This document shows, one piece after another, positions 7,640-16,581 of a DNA stretch of 62,277 nucleotides. Positions within the stretch are counted from its first letter, which is position 1, and each line of letters begins with the position of its first letter. The stretch is from Mollicutes bacterium. GTDB lineage: Bacteria; Bacillota_I; Bacilli_A; RF39; UBA660. Location: assembly GCA_012799635.1 (NCBI GenBank), contig JAAZKW010000028.1, positions 1 through 62,277 on the forward strand. The letters run 5' to 3'. The translations under genes and the position numbers were made by a program. Under the pieces are notes generated by a model. That model saw nothing but the letters and a program-made list of their open reading frames with translations, made no database searches and was not told where the DNA came from.

Positions 7640-10600
7640 AATAACTCTTCCTCTTCTCCATATTTTTCTATATATTTAAATAAGATATTCTTATTTGATA
7701 ATACATAATAAGCAAAATTATATGGTAAATTATTTTCAATATTTCTTGTAGAATATATTCTAAATAAAGATTGATCTGCAAGTCCATCACCAATCCAAAT
7801 ACCTTTTGATGGATTTATAATATCTTTATACCAACTATCATATTCAAACTTTTTAAGATTATCAGCAGAATCTACTATTACATAACTAATCTTACCTAAT
7901 TTTTTAGAATCAATCATCGGCGAAGATACTAATGATTCAAAATTATCATTAAGTATTGTCTTTATTTTATTAATACCTACTATTACAAATACCATATCAG
8001 CATATTTATCAAGCACTGAAGCATCATAACCATTATTTACATATTCTTCATTTAATTTAGCAACATTCTCCTTAAATGACTCAAAAACAGGTTCAAAAGA
8101 AGAGTTAAAATAATTAGTATGTTTTATATTATCAACTATCTTTTCAGCATCAATAACAAATACTTGAGTATTTTTTATTGTTGTAAATTGATAAACTAAG
8201 GAACTAATAAATCTTTTAGCATCTTTAATTTTTTGACATGAAACCATTAAAGAAAGATCATTTTTAAGATCATAAGTTAAAATATTAAGATCATCTTTAG
8301 CAACCCCTATTGGAATACTTGAAAGTCCATCTAAAGCACTTGCTACAAATGTTGTTGATACTACATCTGGAAGTGTTGGAATACTTAAAGCTCTTTTGGT
8401 ATATGTTTGATTTAAATTACTAATTGCTGTTTTTACTACTTCGGCAATATTATCATCTTCAGCAATACTTCCAGTTTGAAATTCAAATATACCTTCTCTT
8501 TTAACCATTCCTCTTCCTAAAACTTTACTTGGTAAAACATCAGTTTTACCTAAAATAGCACGATAATCATATTCATCATTCATTTGTAATAATATTTTTT
8601 CATTAAAGTTTTGTGTTATCTTAATACGCATATTATTTATTGCACTTACACTTACTACAAAGATAATACCATATTTTTGTCCTTCTCTTGTTAAAAGACT
8701 AAACTCATCCATATCATCATCATAAAGTTCATTAAATGATTCAAAACCATTTACAATAATTATATCAGTTGGAACAGTACTTCCACTGTTAGCACAATAA
8801 TAATCATAACTTCCATTATAATCAGCAAATAATTTCTTACGATCTTCAATCTTATATTGTAAGAACAAAAATAATGATTTTATTTTATCTATCTCACTTG
8901 AAGCAACAATACCTCCTACCTGAGGAGCCTTACTATACATTTTCATAAGTCCTGAACCAAAATCTAAAATATATAAGTTTAATTCTTCTGGAGTATATGT
9001 TGTAATAAGAGAATATACTAAAGAAGAAAGCGTTACTTCTTTACCAGAACCAACAGAACCATAAATAATAGTATTACCCATTTTAGATAATGGCATTGTT
9101 AAAATATTTTGTCTTTGTTCTTTTGGAACATCATACTCTCCAATTACAGGATTTATTTCAAATGGTTTCTTATTATACTTATATTTTATCTTCAATTTAT
9201 CAATATATATTATTGCAGGAATTGGATCAAGCCATAACTTTTCAATATTAATATTTTCTTGTCTTCCAACAGATTTAATATATTCTAAAATATTAGTTAT
9301 TTCTTCACCCTTATGAACTCCACGATCATCATGAGACTCATTATCTATTTGTTTAACAATTGATCCTACATTATCAACAAAATTAATGGAAGTATCCACT
9401 ATTTTCTTTAACTTCTCCGATTCATAATATGCTGCCCCACACCAAGCAGACTGTCCTTTAGCAAAAAAATCATTAAATCCTACTTGCAAGTAAAACCTAC
9501 CTGTCTCTTTAATATAAGCAGCATCTGGAGATTTAATCATATCATGACTATCTGATTTATCTTGAACTTTTAAACATACTCTAAACTTAGAGTTAGACCA
9601 TATTTGGTCATCTACTACGCCACTTGGCTTTTGAGTAGCTAAAATTAAATGCACTCCTAAAGATCTACCTATACGAGCTGTAGAAATAAGTTCATCCATA
9701 AAATCAGGTTGATCTGCTTTTAATTCTGCAAATTCATCTGAGATAATCATTAAATGAGATATCGGTTCTTTTACTCTTCCTTCTCTATAAAGTTTTTGAT
9801 ATTTATATATATCTATTGTACTTTCATTACAATCATCTCTTGCTTTATTAAACATTCTTTGTCTTCGTTTAAGTTCACTTTGAAGCGAAGATAAACTCCT
9901 ATTAATTTCATTTGTATCTAAGTTAGTAATAGTACCTGCAAGATGAGGAAGTTTTTCTCCGGTATCTTTATTTTCAAAAGCTCCAGCAAGTCCTCCACCT
10001 TTATAGTCTATTAAAACAAATTGTACTTCCTTAGGATCATAATTTACTGCCATTGATAATATATAAGTAATAATAAACTCTGATTTACCAGAACCTGTCA
10101 TACCAGCAATAAGTCCATGAGGACCATGAACTTTTTCATGTAAATCAAGTTTAAATAACTCACCATTTTCATCAATTCCTACGGGACATGATAAAGAAGT
10201 CGTTGGATCATTAGTCTTCCATCTATTATAAGCATTTAATTGTTCTACATTACCTGCATTATACATCTCCATAAAGGTATAAATAGTAGGTAATTCAAAA
10301 AAACCACCCTTTATTTCAATTGCAATATTAGATACCACAAAGATATAAGCATCAATCGTTGTCTGAATATATTCACATTTAAACTCTTGTATCTTATTTA
10401 TCTCTTCTTTAACAAATCTTTCTCCTGTTTCCGATGTTATATTAACAAAAGCCTGACACTGGGTTGGAAGTTTATTAATTCTTTCTGTTAAATAAAGTAA
10501 AGAAAAACCATGATTATCTTTATTTTCTAAAATACTATGAGTAATACTTATTTTACTTGCTATATCAAGACTATCAATAATTATCAAATAATTTTCTTCA

Positions 10601-12255
10601 TAATAATCTTCTTTTCTAAACTCTTCAATACCATATTCGGTCTCAACAGTAGATCTTTCTCGATATATTTCATCTAAATATGAAGAAAGTCTTGAAGCTT
10701 CATCTTGATTTGAAGCAAAAAACCTTACTTGTTTATCATTACTCCAACAATAAGGACTATTCTTAAGCTTACTCCAATAAGGTTCATTTCTCTTATTAGT
10801 AATAATAACTATTTTTAATTCATCATAAGATTGAAAAGCAATTAACTGTAATATAATCCCATCCATAAATCTTTTTAGATTAACCATATTACCTATAAAT
10901 CCATTAATAAATGATTTTCTTAAAGAAATATTAAATGGTACATCAATCAGTTTATTACTATTGTTTACAAGATCTTGTACTTCTTGTTTAAGATTATCTT
11001 CATCTAAACTAAACTGCTCTTTAGGAGCATTAATTACTATATCAGGATCAATATTACCTATTCCAAGTCTAACTGACATAAAATCATTATGTTCTGGTCT
11101 TCTTTCCCATAGATTCCTAGATTTTTGAAGTATAATATTACCAACTACTTCTAAAGTAGGACTATTAATCTTCAAAATACTCTTTTGATTTTCACACTCC
11201 GATTTAATATCATTACCAACTTTAACTAAATATTCATGATATTTTTTTTGTCTTAATTTTTCTAATTTTTTCCTTCGGTAATTTTGATAAGCTCTATTTA
11301 AACTAGGAAAAACAAGCATTGCAATAAGAAAAGTAAGTGCCGTAATAATTGAAGTCATATTTTCTTTAAAAGTTGTTTCTTTTCTTAAAACACCAACTAA
11401 AGCAATAATACCCGAAATTGAAGAACCCATTCCCATTACTAACATCGGGCCTAAAGTTAAAATCGCAGGAATATTTTGATCTGTCTGCTTCGAAGGAGGG
11501 GCATCAATATTTATGGTTTTCGTTTCAATAATTTGACTAAACCTAGGAGGTCTTATAAAATAATCTTTTTCTTCATATAAAACTTCATTTGATTCAGGAA
11601 AATCAGTATTAGTAAAATCAAGCTTATTTGGTTTATGAACTTCAAATTTCTTAGTAACATATTTTACTTTATCATCAACAGTTCCTAAAAGAAGTTTATT
11701 TCCAACAAAAGAAAAAGTAAGGCCTTCGATAAAGATAGCATCCCCATATGATACTGTCGCTTCGGTTACAAGACGATTATTAATATATAAATTAGCATTA
11801 TTATGTAAATTTTTAATATAATATAAACCATTTTTTCTTACAACTTCTAATTGATTATAAAACAAATTAGGATGTTCATATGAAATATAATTGATTTCTC
11901 CTCTTTGTTTATTCGCAGAATTTCCAATATAAAAAGTAAGCTCATCTTTTTCAACAAAATCAAGCATTAGCATTCTACTATCAAATGTTTCCCCAACAAA
12001 AACACGATAAGTTTCTTTAGTAGCATTTTCATAAAAATTATAAAAATGGTTCTGTTTTAACTCAGTAAACTCAATAATATTATTATTCTCAACTATTTTA
12101 ACATCATCATTGCTTTTAATAGTCCATTTACCATCTACACCACTAATGTTAATCAAGTTTTGATTTTGTTCATTAGTTATCCAATAATTACCGTATACTC
12201 TTGGTGGTAATATTAAATTAACTACTCGAGATTTCCCAATTAACTTAACCTTCAC
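7636..12255 (-). CDS. essC: EssC/YukB, FtsK/SpoIIIE-type ATPase of a type VIIb secretion system
   Basis: 1539 residues, full length for EssC. The N-terminal ~200 residues hold two FHA-like domains (for example IYNNRLVTE-type strands at ENLYINNRLV). Two membrane helices follow near 268-318. Then come three FtsK-like ATPase modules. Module 1 has a full Walker A (GMTGSGKSEF, near 717) and Walker B (LMIISDEFAEL, near 835). Module 2 has GSVGSGKEVT, where the usual S/T after K is Glu, and module 3 is degenerate. This matches the known family trend of one strongly conserved motor module. The start is GTG at 12253-12255 with GGGAG upstream. It is the first gene of the locus and overlaps esaB. EssA, EssB and EsaA are not seen nearby. 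Confidence 0.95.
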   Translation of the reverse strand: MKVKLIGKSRVVNLILPPRVYGNYWITNEQNQNLINISGVDGKWTIKSNDDVKIVENNNIIEFTELKQNHFYNFYENATKETYRVFVGETFDSRMLMLDFVEKDELTFYIGNSANKQRGEINYISYEHPNLFYNQLEVVRKNGLYYIKNLHNNANLYINNRLVTEATVSYGDAIFIEGLTFSFVGNKLLLGTVDDKVKYVTKKFEVHKPNKLDFTNTDFPESNEVLYEEKDYFIRPPRFSQIIETKTINIDAPPSKQTDQNIPAILTLGPMLVMGMGSSISGIIALVGVLRKETTFKENMTSIITALTFLIAMLVFPSLNRAYQNYRRKKLEKLRQKKYHEYLVKVGNDIKSECENQKSILKINSPTLEVVGNIILQKSRNLWERRPEHNDFMSVRLGIGNIDPDIVINAPKEQFSLDEDNLKQEVQDLVNNSNKLIDVPFNISLRKSFINGFIGNMVNLKRFMDGIILQLIAFQSYDELKIVIITNKRNEPYWSKLKNSPYCWSNDKQVRFFASNQDEASRLSSYLDEIYRERSTVETEYGIEEFRKEDYYEENYLIIIDSLDIASKISITHSILENKDNHGFSLLYLTERINKLPTQCQAFVNITSETGERFVKEEINKIQEFKCEYIQTTIDAYIFVVSNIAIEIKGGFFELPTIYTFMEMYNAGNVEQLNAYNRWKTNDPTTSLSCPVGIDENGELFKLDLHEKVHGPHGLIAGMTGSGKSEFIITYILSMAVNYDPKEVQFVLIDYKGGGLAGAFENKDTGEKLPHLAGTITNLDTNEINRSLSSLQSELKRRQRMFNKARDDCNESTIDIYKYQKLYREGRVKEPISHLMIISDEFAELKADQPDFMDELISTARIGRSLGVHLILATQKPSGVVDDQIWSNSKFRVCLKVQDKSDSHDMIKSPDAAYIKETGRFYLQVGFNDFFAKGQSAWCGAAYYESEKLKKIVDTSINFVDNVGSIVKQIDNESHDDRGVHKGEEITNILEYIKSVGRQENINIEKLWLDPIPAIIYIDKLKIKYKYNKKPFEINPVIGEYDVPKEQRQNILTMPLSKMGNTIIYGSVGSGKEVTLSSLVYSLITTYTPEELNLYILDFGSGLMKMYSKAPQVGGIVASSEIDKIKSLFLFLQYKIEDRKKLFADYNGSYDYYCANSGSTVPTDIIIVNGFESFNELYDDDMDEFSLLTREGQKYGIIFVVSVSAINNMRIKITQNFNEKILLQMNDEYDYRAILGKTDVLPSKVLGRGMVKREGIFEFQTGSIAEDDNIAEVVKTAISNLNQTYTKRALSIPTLPDVVSTTFVASALDGLSSIPIGVAKDDLNILTYDLKNDLSLMVSCQKIKDAKRFISSLVYQFTTIKNTQVFVIDAEKIVDNIKHTNYFNSSFEPVFESFKENVAKLNEEYVNNGYDASVLDKYADMVFVIVGINKIKTILNDNFESLVSSPMIDSKKLGKISYVIVDSADNLKKFEYDSWYKDIINPSKGIWIGDGLADQSLFRIYSTRNIENNLPYNFAYYVLSNKNILFKYIEKYGEEEELL

Positions 12256-12277
12256 ACTTACTCCCTATTCTCCTATA

Positions 12278-12306
12278 AGTATATAATAAATAAGTTTAAA
12301 AAACAA
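12278..12306 (-). promoter_or_regulatory. essC promoter
   Basis: On the minus strand TTGTTT (12301-12306), 17 nt, TATACT (12278-12283), leaving a leader of about 15 nt before the essC ribosome site. It is back-to-back with the rpsD promoter. Confidence 0.55.
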
Positions 12307-12320
12307 TATTGATTCTACAA

Positions 12321-12348
12321 TTGACAAATTTTTGTAATGTATTATAAT
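12321..12348 (+). promoter_or_regulatory. rpsD promoter
   Basis: TTGACA (12321-12326), 16-nt spacer, TATAAT (12343-12348): both hexamers are perfect consensus. It drives rpsD with a leader of about 155 nt. Confidence 0.8.
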
Positions 12349-12354
12349 AATAGT

Positions 12355-12512
12355 GCAATTTCATTTGGCAGTGTTTTTAAAAATTATAACGTGTTTATGA
12401 AAAATAAAAGTAGCTTTCTGCCTAAAGCGAAATTTAATTTAAACTCCCTATAATTATTTAAAAATATTAACTTTTGTTTTTGTAATATTTTAAGAAAGGA
12501 GATCTTTTAAAT
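12355..12512 (+). promoter_or_regulatory. rpsD 5' leader, possible S4 autoregulatory site
   Basis: A leader of about 155 nt lies between the promoter and the rpsD RBS. In Bacilli S4 represses its own mRNA through a structured leader, so this length suggests the same. I see short complementary pieces (GCAGTG.. / ..TTCTGCC) but cannot fold the RNA convincingly. Confidence 0.35.
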
Positions 12513-13115
12513 ATGGCAAGATATACTGGTCCTACATATAAAAAATCTAGAAGATATGGCTTTTCAACATTAGAAACGGGAAAAGAACTAGCTAAAAAAC
12601 CATATCCACCTGGAGTTCATGGTAAAAGTCGTCGTAGAAAATTATCTGAATACGGTGTTCAATTACAAGAAAAACAAAAATGTAGAACATTATATGGACT
12701 AACAGAAAAACAATTTAGAAAAGTTTTTGAAAAAGCTTCTAAAATGAAAGGTATTGCTGGTGATAATTTATTTATTTTACTTGAAAGTAGAATTGATAAT
12801 TTAATTTATCGCATGGGAATGGCTAGAACTAGAAGAAGCGCAAGACAAATTGTTAATCATGGTCACATATTAGTAAATGATATTAAAGTAGATATTCCAT
12901 CATATACTTGTAAGCCTGGTGATATTATATCTGTTAAAGAAAATAGTAAAAATCATCCTGCAATTGTTGATGCTTTAGAACTTAAATTATCTACTCCAAA
13001 ATTTGTAGAATTTGATGCAAAAAAACTATCTGGTAAATATATTAGAACACCAGATAGATCTGAACTTAATCCCGATATTAATGAACAACTTATTGTTGAA
13101 TATTACAGCAGATAA
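12513..13115 (+). CDS. rpsD: 30S ribosomal protein S4
   Basis: 200 residues, the full bacterial length, beginning MARYTGPTYKKSRRYG. The S4 RNA-binding fold is visible at about 92-155 (LLESRIDNLIYRMGMARTRR, then GHILVND). S4 nucleates assembly of the 30S 5' domain and, in Bacilli, represses its own translation. AAGGAG precedes the ATG. It is a single-gene transcript with a consensus promoter and a terminator, as in Bacillus, where rpsD also stands alone. No Cys zinc motif is present near the N-terminus, so this is the C-minus form. Confidence 0.98.
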   Translation: MARYTGPTYKKSRRYGFSTLETGKELAKKPYPPGVHGKSRRRKLSEYGVQLQEKQKCRTLYGLTEKQFRKVFEKASKMKGIAGDNLFILLESRIDNLIYRMGMARTRRSARQIVNHGHILVNDIKVDIPSYTCKPGDIISVKENSKNHPAIVDALELKLSTPKFVEFDAKKLSGKYIRTPDRSELNPDINEQLIVEYYSR

Positions 13116-13143
13116 AAAAAGAGCAAAATAGATGCTCTTTTTT
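13114..13143. terminator. bidirectional terminator between rpsD and the convergent hypothetical gene
   Basis: A stem AAAAAGAGCA / TGCTCTTTTT with a 7-nt loop, flanked by A- and T-runs, so it works in both directions. The same hairpin, with one base changed in the loop, recurs at 16534-16564. Confidence 0.85.
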
Positions 13144-13151
13144 AATTTCTT

Positions 13152-13382
13152 TTAATTTTCGTTTTCTATATTATTTTCTTTTTTATTGATAACACTATTA
13201 TCATCAACACTAACATCTTCTTCGTTTAAATATATTCTTAAAGCATCATTATAATTACTAACTTTATTCCATATTTCTTTTAAATGATAAGATTTTATAC
13301 ATATTTCTTTATAAATATCTAATGCGTCATTAATACCTTTGTTTTTTAAATCATAAACTTTTAACATATTCTTCTTTACCAT
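13152..13382 (-). CDS. small hypothetical protein coupled to the 864-residue repeat protein
   Basis: 76 residues, highly charged, ending in an Asp/Asn-rich tail (DVSVDDNSVINKKENNIENE). Its ATG lies inside the end of the upstream gene in another frame (32-nt overlap), so translation is likely coupled. A second in-frame Met at codon 6 is possible as the start. No family recognised. It has no signal peptide or membrane segment. Confidence 0.5.
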   Translation of the reverse strand: MVKKNMLKVYDLKNKGINDALDIYKEICIKSYHLKEIWNKVSNYNDALRIYLNEEDVSVDDNSVINKKENNIENEN

Positions 13383-15945
13383 CCTTCGTTTGTAATCGCT
13401 CTATTTCATCTTTAACAATATTCTGGAATTGTATAAGATGCCTAAAATCTCCCTTTTCTTTTTTCCTTTTTTCTATTTCAATAGTCAATTCTTTTAATAA
13501 AACAGTTAAATGATTATATTTTATAGTATTATCATTAATATTCTTAATACCTTCAATTACTATTTCAAACATTTTTTTGAACCCTTTTGCATTAAAATAT
13601 TTATTATATTCTAAATTACCATCATTATAATCATGACAACCAATAATATTATTAAAATACGTTATTATTAACAAAGATAAATATGAAGGATCTTTCGTTT
13701 GTAATAGCTGTTCATATATTAAATAACATTTATCCATCTCTTTTTTAGCAAAATACAATCTATCTACTATAACAATTGGTAAATTCATATCTTTTGCTGC
13801 TTGAAGTGATTGTTCATAATAATATACACATCTAATTTTATGTGTATCTTCTTTACTTATCTTATGTTCTATTAACATTTCATATACAAAATACGCATCA
13901 TTTGCTTCTTTTAACAATTTTATAACATCCTTGCTTATATTTTTTACTTCAAATTCCTTAATTAATTCTTTCCTAGTCATAAAATTATATTTATTATTTA
14001 TATCATCTATTATGTATATTATATATGAAGGCATCCTTTTTAAAATCTTTCCGTCTTCATACTTCATTCTTTCAATTAAAACTTCATTATGTGTATGTCT
14101 AGTATTATTGATTAGTTCCGAAGGTGTTGAAAAAGCAAAATCTATATTTCTAGAAATATCATAATAATGTTTAAACCAATTGGAATTTGCATCGGTATCT
14201 GTAGACATTAATAATTCCTTTCCATTTAAATTATTGAAACCCAAAATAGGGTAGAATACTCTAGCAGTAGCTATTTGATTATTTCCTATGTAACTACAAG
14301 AGATTCCATGTAAATAAAGTTCTGGCCTATTCCAATCATCTAAAAAGCTGCCTTTTCTTGAATAATCACTATATGCTCCTAAAACATGGATTAATAAATT
14401 AAAATCATCTTTTAAAAGGAATATTTTACTTTGATTATTATTAATACTTCTTAGTCTACCTAAAATTTTTGGATCACCGATTAAACCTTCATTATTATCT
14501 AATTTTTCATCATCTGTTATATAATATAAAGTACTATCATAGAGTTTGGCATATTCATTTCTTAGATAGACTTCTAAATATAGATAATTATTAAAGCTTG
14601 GTAACATCATATCACTAGCACTAAACATAAACATTAATTCTTCAATATCATTACAATTAACAATATCATAAATATCAAACAATATAAGTTTAACGTTCTC
14701 ATCTATTTGTAAATTTAATACAAGATTTTTATCTTTAAAATATCGATTTAATATAAAAAGTGATTCCTTTAAATCAAAACCATATTTTTTTAATAAGAGC
14801 ATATTTTTTAAATTACTAATGTCTTGCGCCTCTTTAATCCTTAATTCATATTGTTTATATTTTTTGGTGATAATTCCTAAAAAATTGTTATCTTTTAAGT
14901 CTTCAATATTTTGAATCCCAAAAAAATTATGGGCTTTTTGTAATATATATATATAATTTATTAATTGCTCATCAGTTACATTTTCACTATTATTAATAAT
15001 TCCTTTATAATATAAAAAATGATTTATCACATTATACGATATTGATGAAGTATCATATGGCATTGTATCAATTATTTTTAACATTCTATTTAATAATAGT
15101 AATTCTCCATTAGTTAAGCTGACTACTTTATACTGCAACTTTGGAGATGTACATATTTTATGAAAATATTTTGAAGAAAAAATATTCATACGGGTTTCTA
15201 ACATTAAAGGATTTAAATAAGAAAGAAGTTCAGAGTCAATTAAAACTAAAGATTCTATTTTTTCTTTTATTTGATATGGATCAATAGCTAAAAAATGAGC
15301 GTATAAAGCTGTAAATTTTTCTACAGGTGTTTTTTCAGGAATTCTATTACGTTTACTATAATTTACAATTTTATTACAAAAATTTTCTAAATTATTATAA
15401 TAACAAATATCCTTAAACAAACCTGAATACAAAAGATTATCTGGTAAGATAAACTCTTTTTTATTTGCCATCCAATCAAACAATTCCTTTTGTTCTTCTT
15501 TAGAAGAATGACATTCAATAAGCGAGGGGTTAAGACGACACACTATATCATACCTTTTTAAATTCATAGCAAGTCTAAAAAATTTCTCGTTATACCATAA
15601 TTTTTCTAGCCATTCATCAGGAAGTTTATCAAATATTTCCAAGATCATTTGCAATGTTTCATCCGTATATGCTTTTTCTTTAAACTTAGTAACTAGATCA
15701 TATCTTTTAAATTCTATTGCTTTTTTTAAAAGTTTATCATTACCGGTTAACCTAGGTGAAGTTTTATATAGGTCCAAAGAAAAAAATGTAACACTAATTG
15801 TTCTCACAATATAATCACCATATTTCTCAACTATATAATCTTCAACGGTTTCGTCACAAATACTAATTAAATCATATCTAAATGACTTTACTAATATTTC
15901 AGAAAACTTTTCAATTTTTTCTACGCTTGCAAATTGAAAGTCCAT
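13351..15945 (-). CDS. large repeat-containing hypothetical protein
   Basis: 864 residues, cytosolic by appearance. The first ~190 residues carry degenerate ~35-residue helical repeats around the pattern F-x-R-Y-D-(L/I)-(V/I), seen as SFRYDLISICDE, EFKRYDLVTKF and LKRYDIVCRLN, like ankyrin-type solenoids. The C-terminal half has a distinct core with RHTHNEVLIERM, then MPSYIIYIIDD, then AAKDMNLPIVIVD. That suggests an alpha/beta catalytic or binding domain I cannot name. The start has no Shine-Dalgarno and lies 15 nt after the stop of the 152-residue gene, so translation may depend on reinitiation. It shares its repeat type with that upstream neighbour. Confidence 0.65.
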   Translation of the reverse strand: MDFQFASVEKIEKFSEILVKSFRYDLISICDETVEDYIVEKYGDYIVRTISVTFFSLDLYKTSPRLTGNDKLLKKAIEFKRYDLVTKFKEKAYTDETLQMILEIFDKLPDEWLEKLWYNEKFFRLAMNLKRYDIVCRLNPSLIECHSSKEEQKELFDWMANKKEFILPDNLLYSGLFKDICYYNNLENFCNKIVNYSKRNRIPEKTPVEKFTALYAHFLAIDPYQIKEKIESLVLIDSELLSYLNPLMLETRMNIFSSKYFHKICTSPKLQYKVVSLTNGELLLLNRMLKIIDTMPYDTSSISYNVINHFLYYKGIINNSENVTDEQLINYIYILQKAHNFFGIQNIEDLKDNNFLGIITKKYKQYELRIKEAQDISNLKNMLLLKKYGFDLKESLFILNRYFKDKNLVLNLQIDENVKLILFDIYDIVNCNDIEELMFMFSASDMMLPSFNNYLYLEVYLRNEYAKLYDSTLYYITDDEKLDNNEGLIGDPKILGRLRSINNNQSKIFLLKDDFNLLIHVLGAYSDYSRKGSFLDDWNRPELYLHGISCSYIGNNQIATARVFYPILGFNNLNGKELLMSTDTDANSNWFKHYYDISRNIDFAFSTPSELINNTRHTHNEVLIERMKYEDGKILKRMPSYIIYIIDDINNKYNFMTRKELIKEFEVKNISKDVIKLLKEANDAYFVYEMLIEHKISKEDTHKIRCVYYYEQSLQAAKDMNLPIVIVDRLYFAKKEMDKCYLIYEQLLQTKDPSYLSLLIITYFNNIIGCHDYNDGNLEYNKYFNAKGFKKMFEIVIEGIKNINDNTIKYNHLTVLLKELTIEIEKRKKEKGDFRHLIQFQNIVKDEIERLQTKDGKEEYVKSL

Positions 15946-15960
15946 TCTAAAAGGAACTTT

Positions 15961-16419
15961 TTATAGATTTTCTGCAATTTCATAACCATATTCTTCTATT
16001 ATTTCATCATTAAATGCATCAAAATAGAAAATACCTAAAAAGAAATATAAACCATTATTTAATATCTTTTTTAAAAATCTTGCACTATATCTTAAATTTT
16101 CTGGTATTGTTATGCCAAGTTTAATGACTTGTTCCATTAATTCATCGGTAAAAGTGTCCTCTTTAGCAAGGTCTAAAACAACATATATTCCATTATCCAA
16201 TGCTATTTTTAAAAAGTTAATGTCATTAATAGCTTTATCATATTTACTAAGTAATTCTTTTCTGCAATAAAAAGGAATTCCTGATAACTCGTATTGATGA
16301 CAAGTTTCAACTGCTGCAATATAATTGCCAACATCTACATAATCAAAAACTAGATGCCATTTTTTATGCTTTTCATCACTTTCTTGCTGTAATTTTTTAT
16401 AATCTATCTCTTTTTCCAC
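15961..16419 (-). CDS. small repeat protein related to the N-terminus of its downstream neighbour
   Basis: 152 residues from a GTG start (GGAGAATTTATA upstream). It contains two units of a ~35-residue repeat: FLKIALDNGIYVVLDLAKED with TFTDELMEQ, and FLKKILNNGLYFFLGIFYFD with AFNDEIIEE. The same unit type appears in the 864-residue protein 15 nt downstream, so the two genes look like a split or expanded family. No catalytic motif is visible. A protein-interaction scaffold is the best guess. Confidence 0.6.
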   Translation of the reverse strand: MEKEIDYKKLQQESDEKHKKWHLVFDYVDVGNYIAAVETCHQYELSGIPFYCRKELLSKYDKAINDINFLKIALDNGIYVVLDLAKEDTFTDELMEQVIKLGITIPENLRYSARFLKKILNNGLYFFLGIFYFDAFNDEIIEEYGYEIAENL

Positions 16420-16533
16420 TATAAATTCTCCAAAAATACGCTTGTTTTTTTCATAATTCCCATTCTATTATATAATATTATTTTTATTTTTTACCTATCT
16501 ACTACAATTTAATTATATCTTACTTTTGAAGAT

Positions 16534-16564
16534 AAAAAAAGAGCAAAATAAATGCTCTTTTTTT
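16534..16564 (-). terminator. terminator of the YfcC-family gene
   Basis: Stem AAAAAAGAGCA / TGCTCTTTTTT with a 7-nt loop, 18 nt beyond the carrier gene's stop. It is nearly identical to the hairpin after rpsD. Confidence 0.8.
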
Positions 16565-16581
16565 ATAATTATATATTTATT

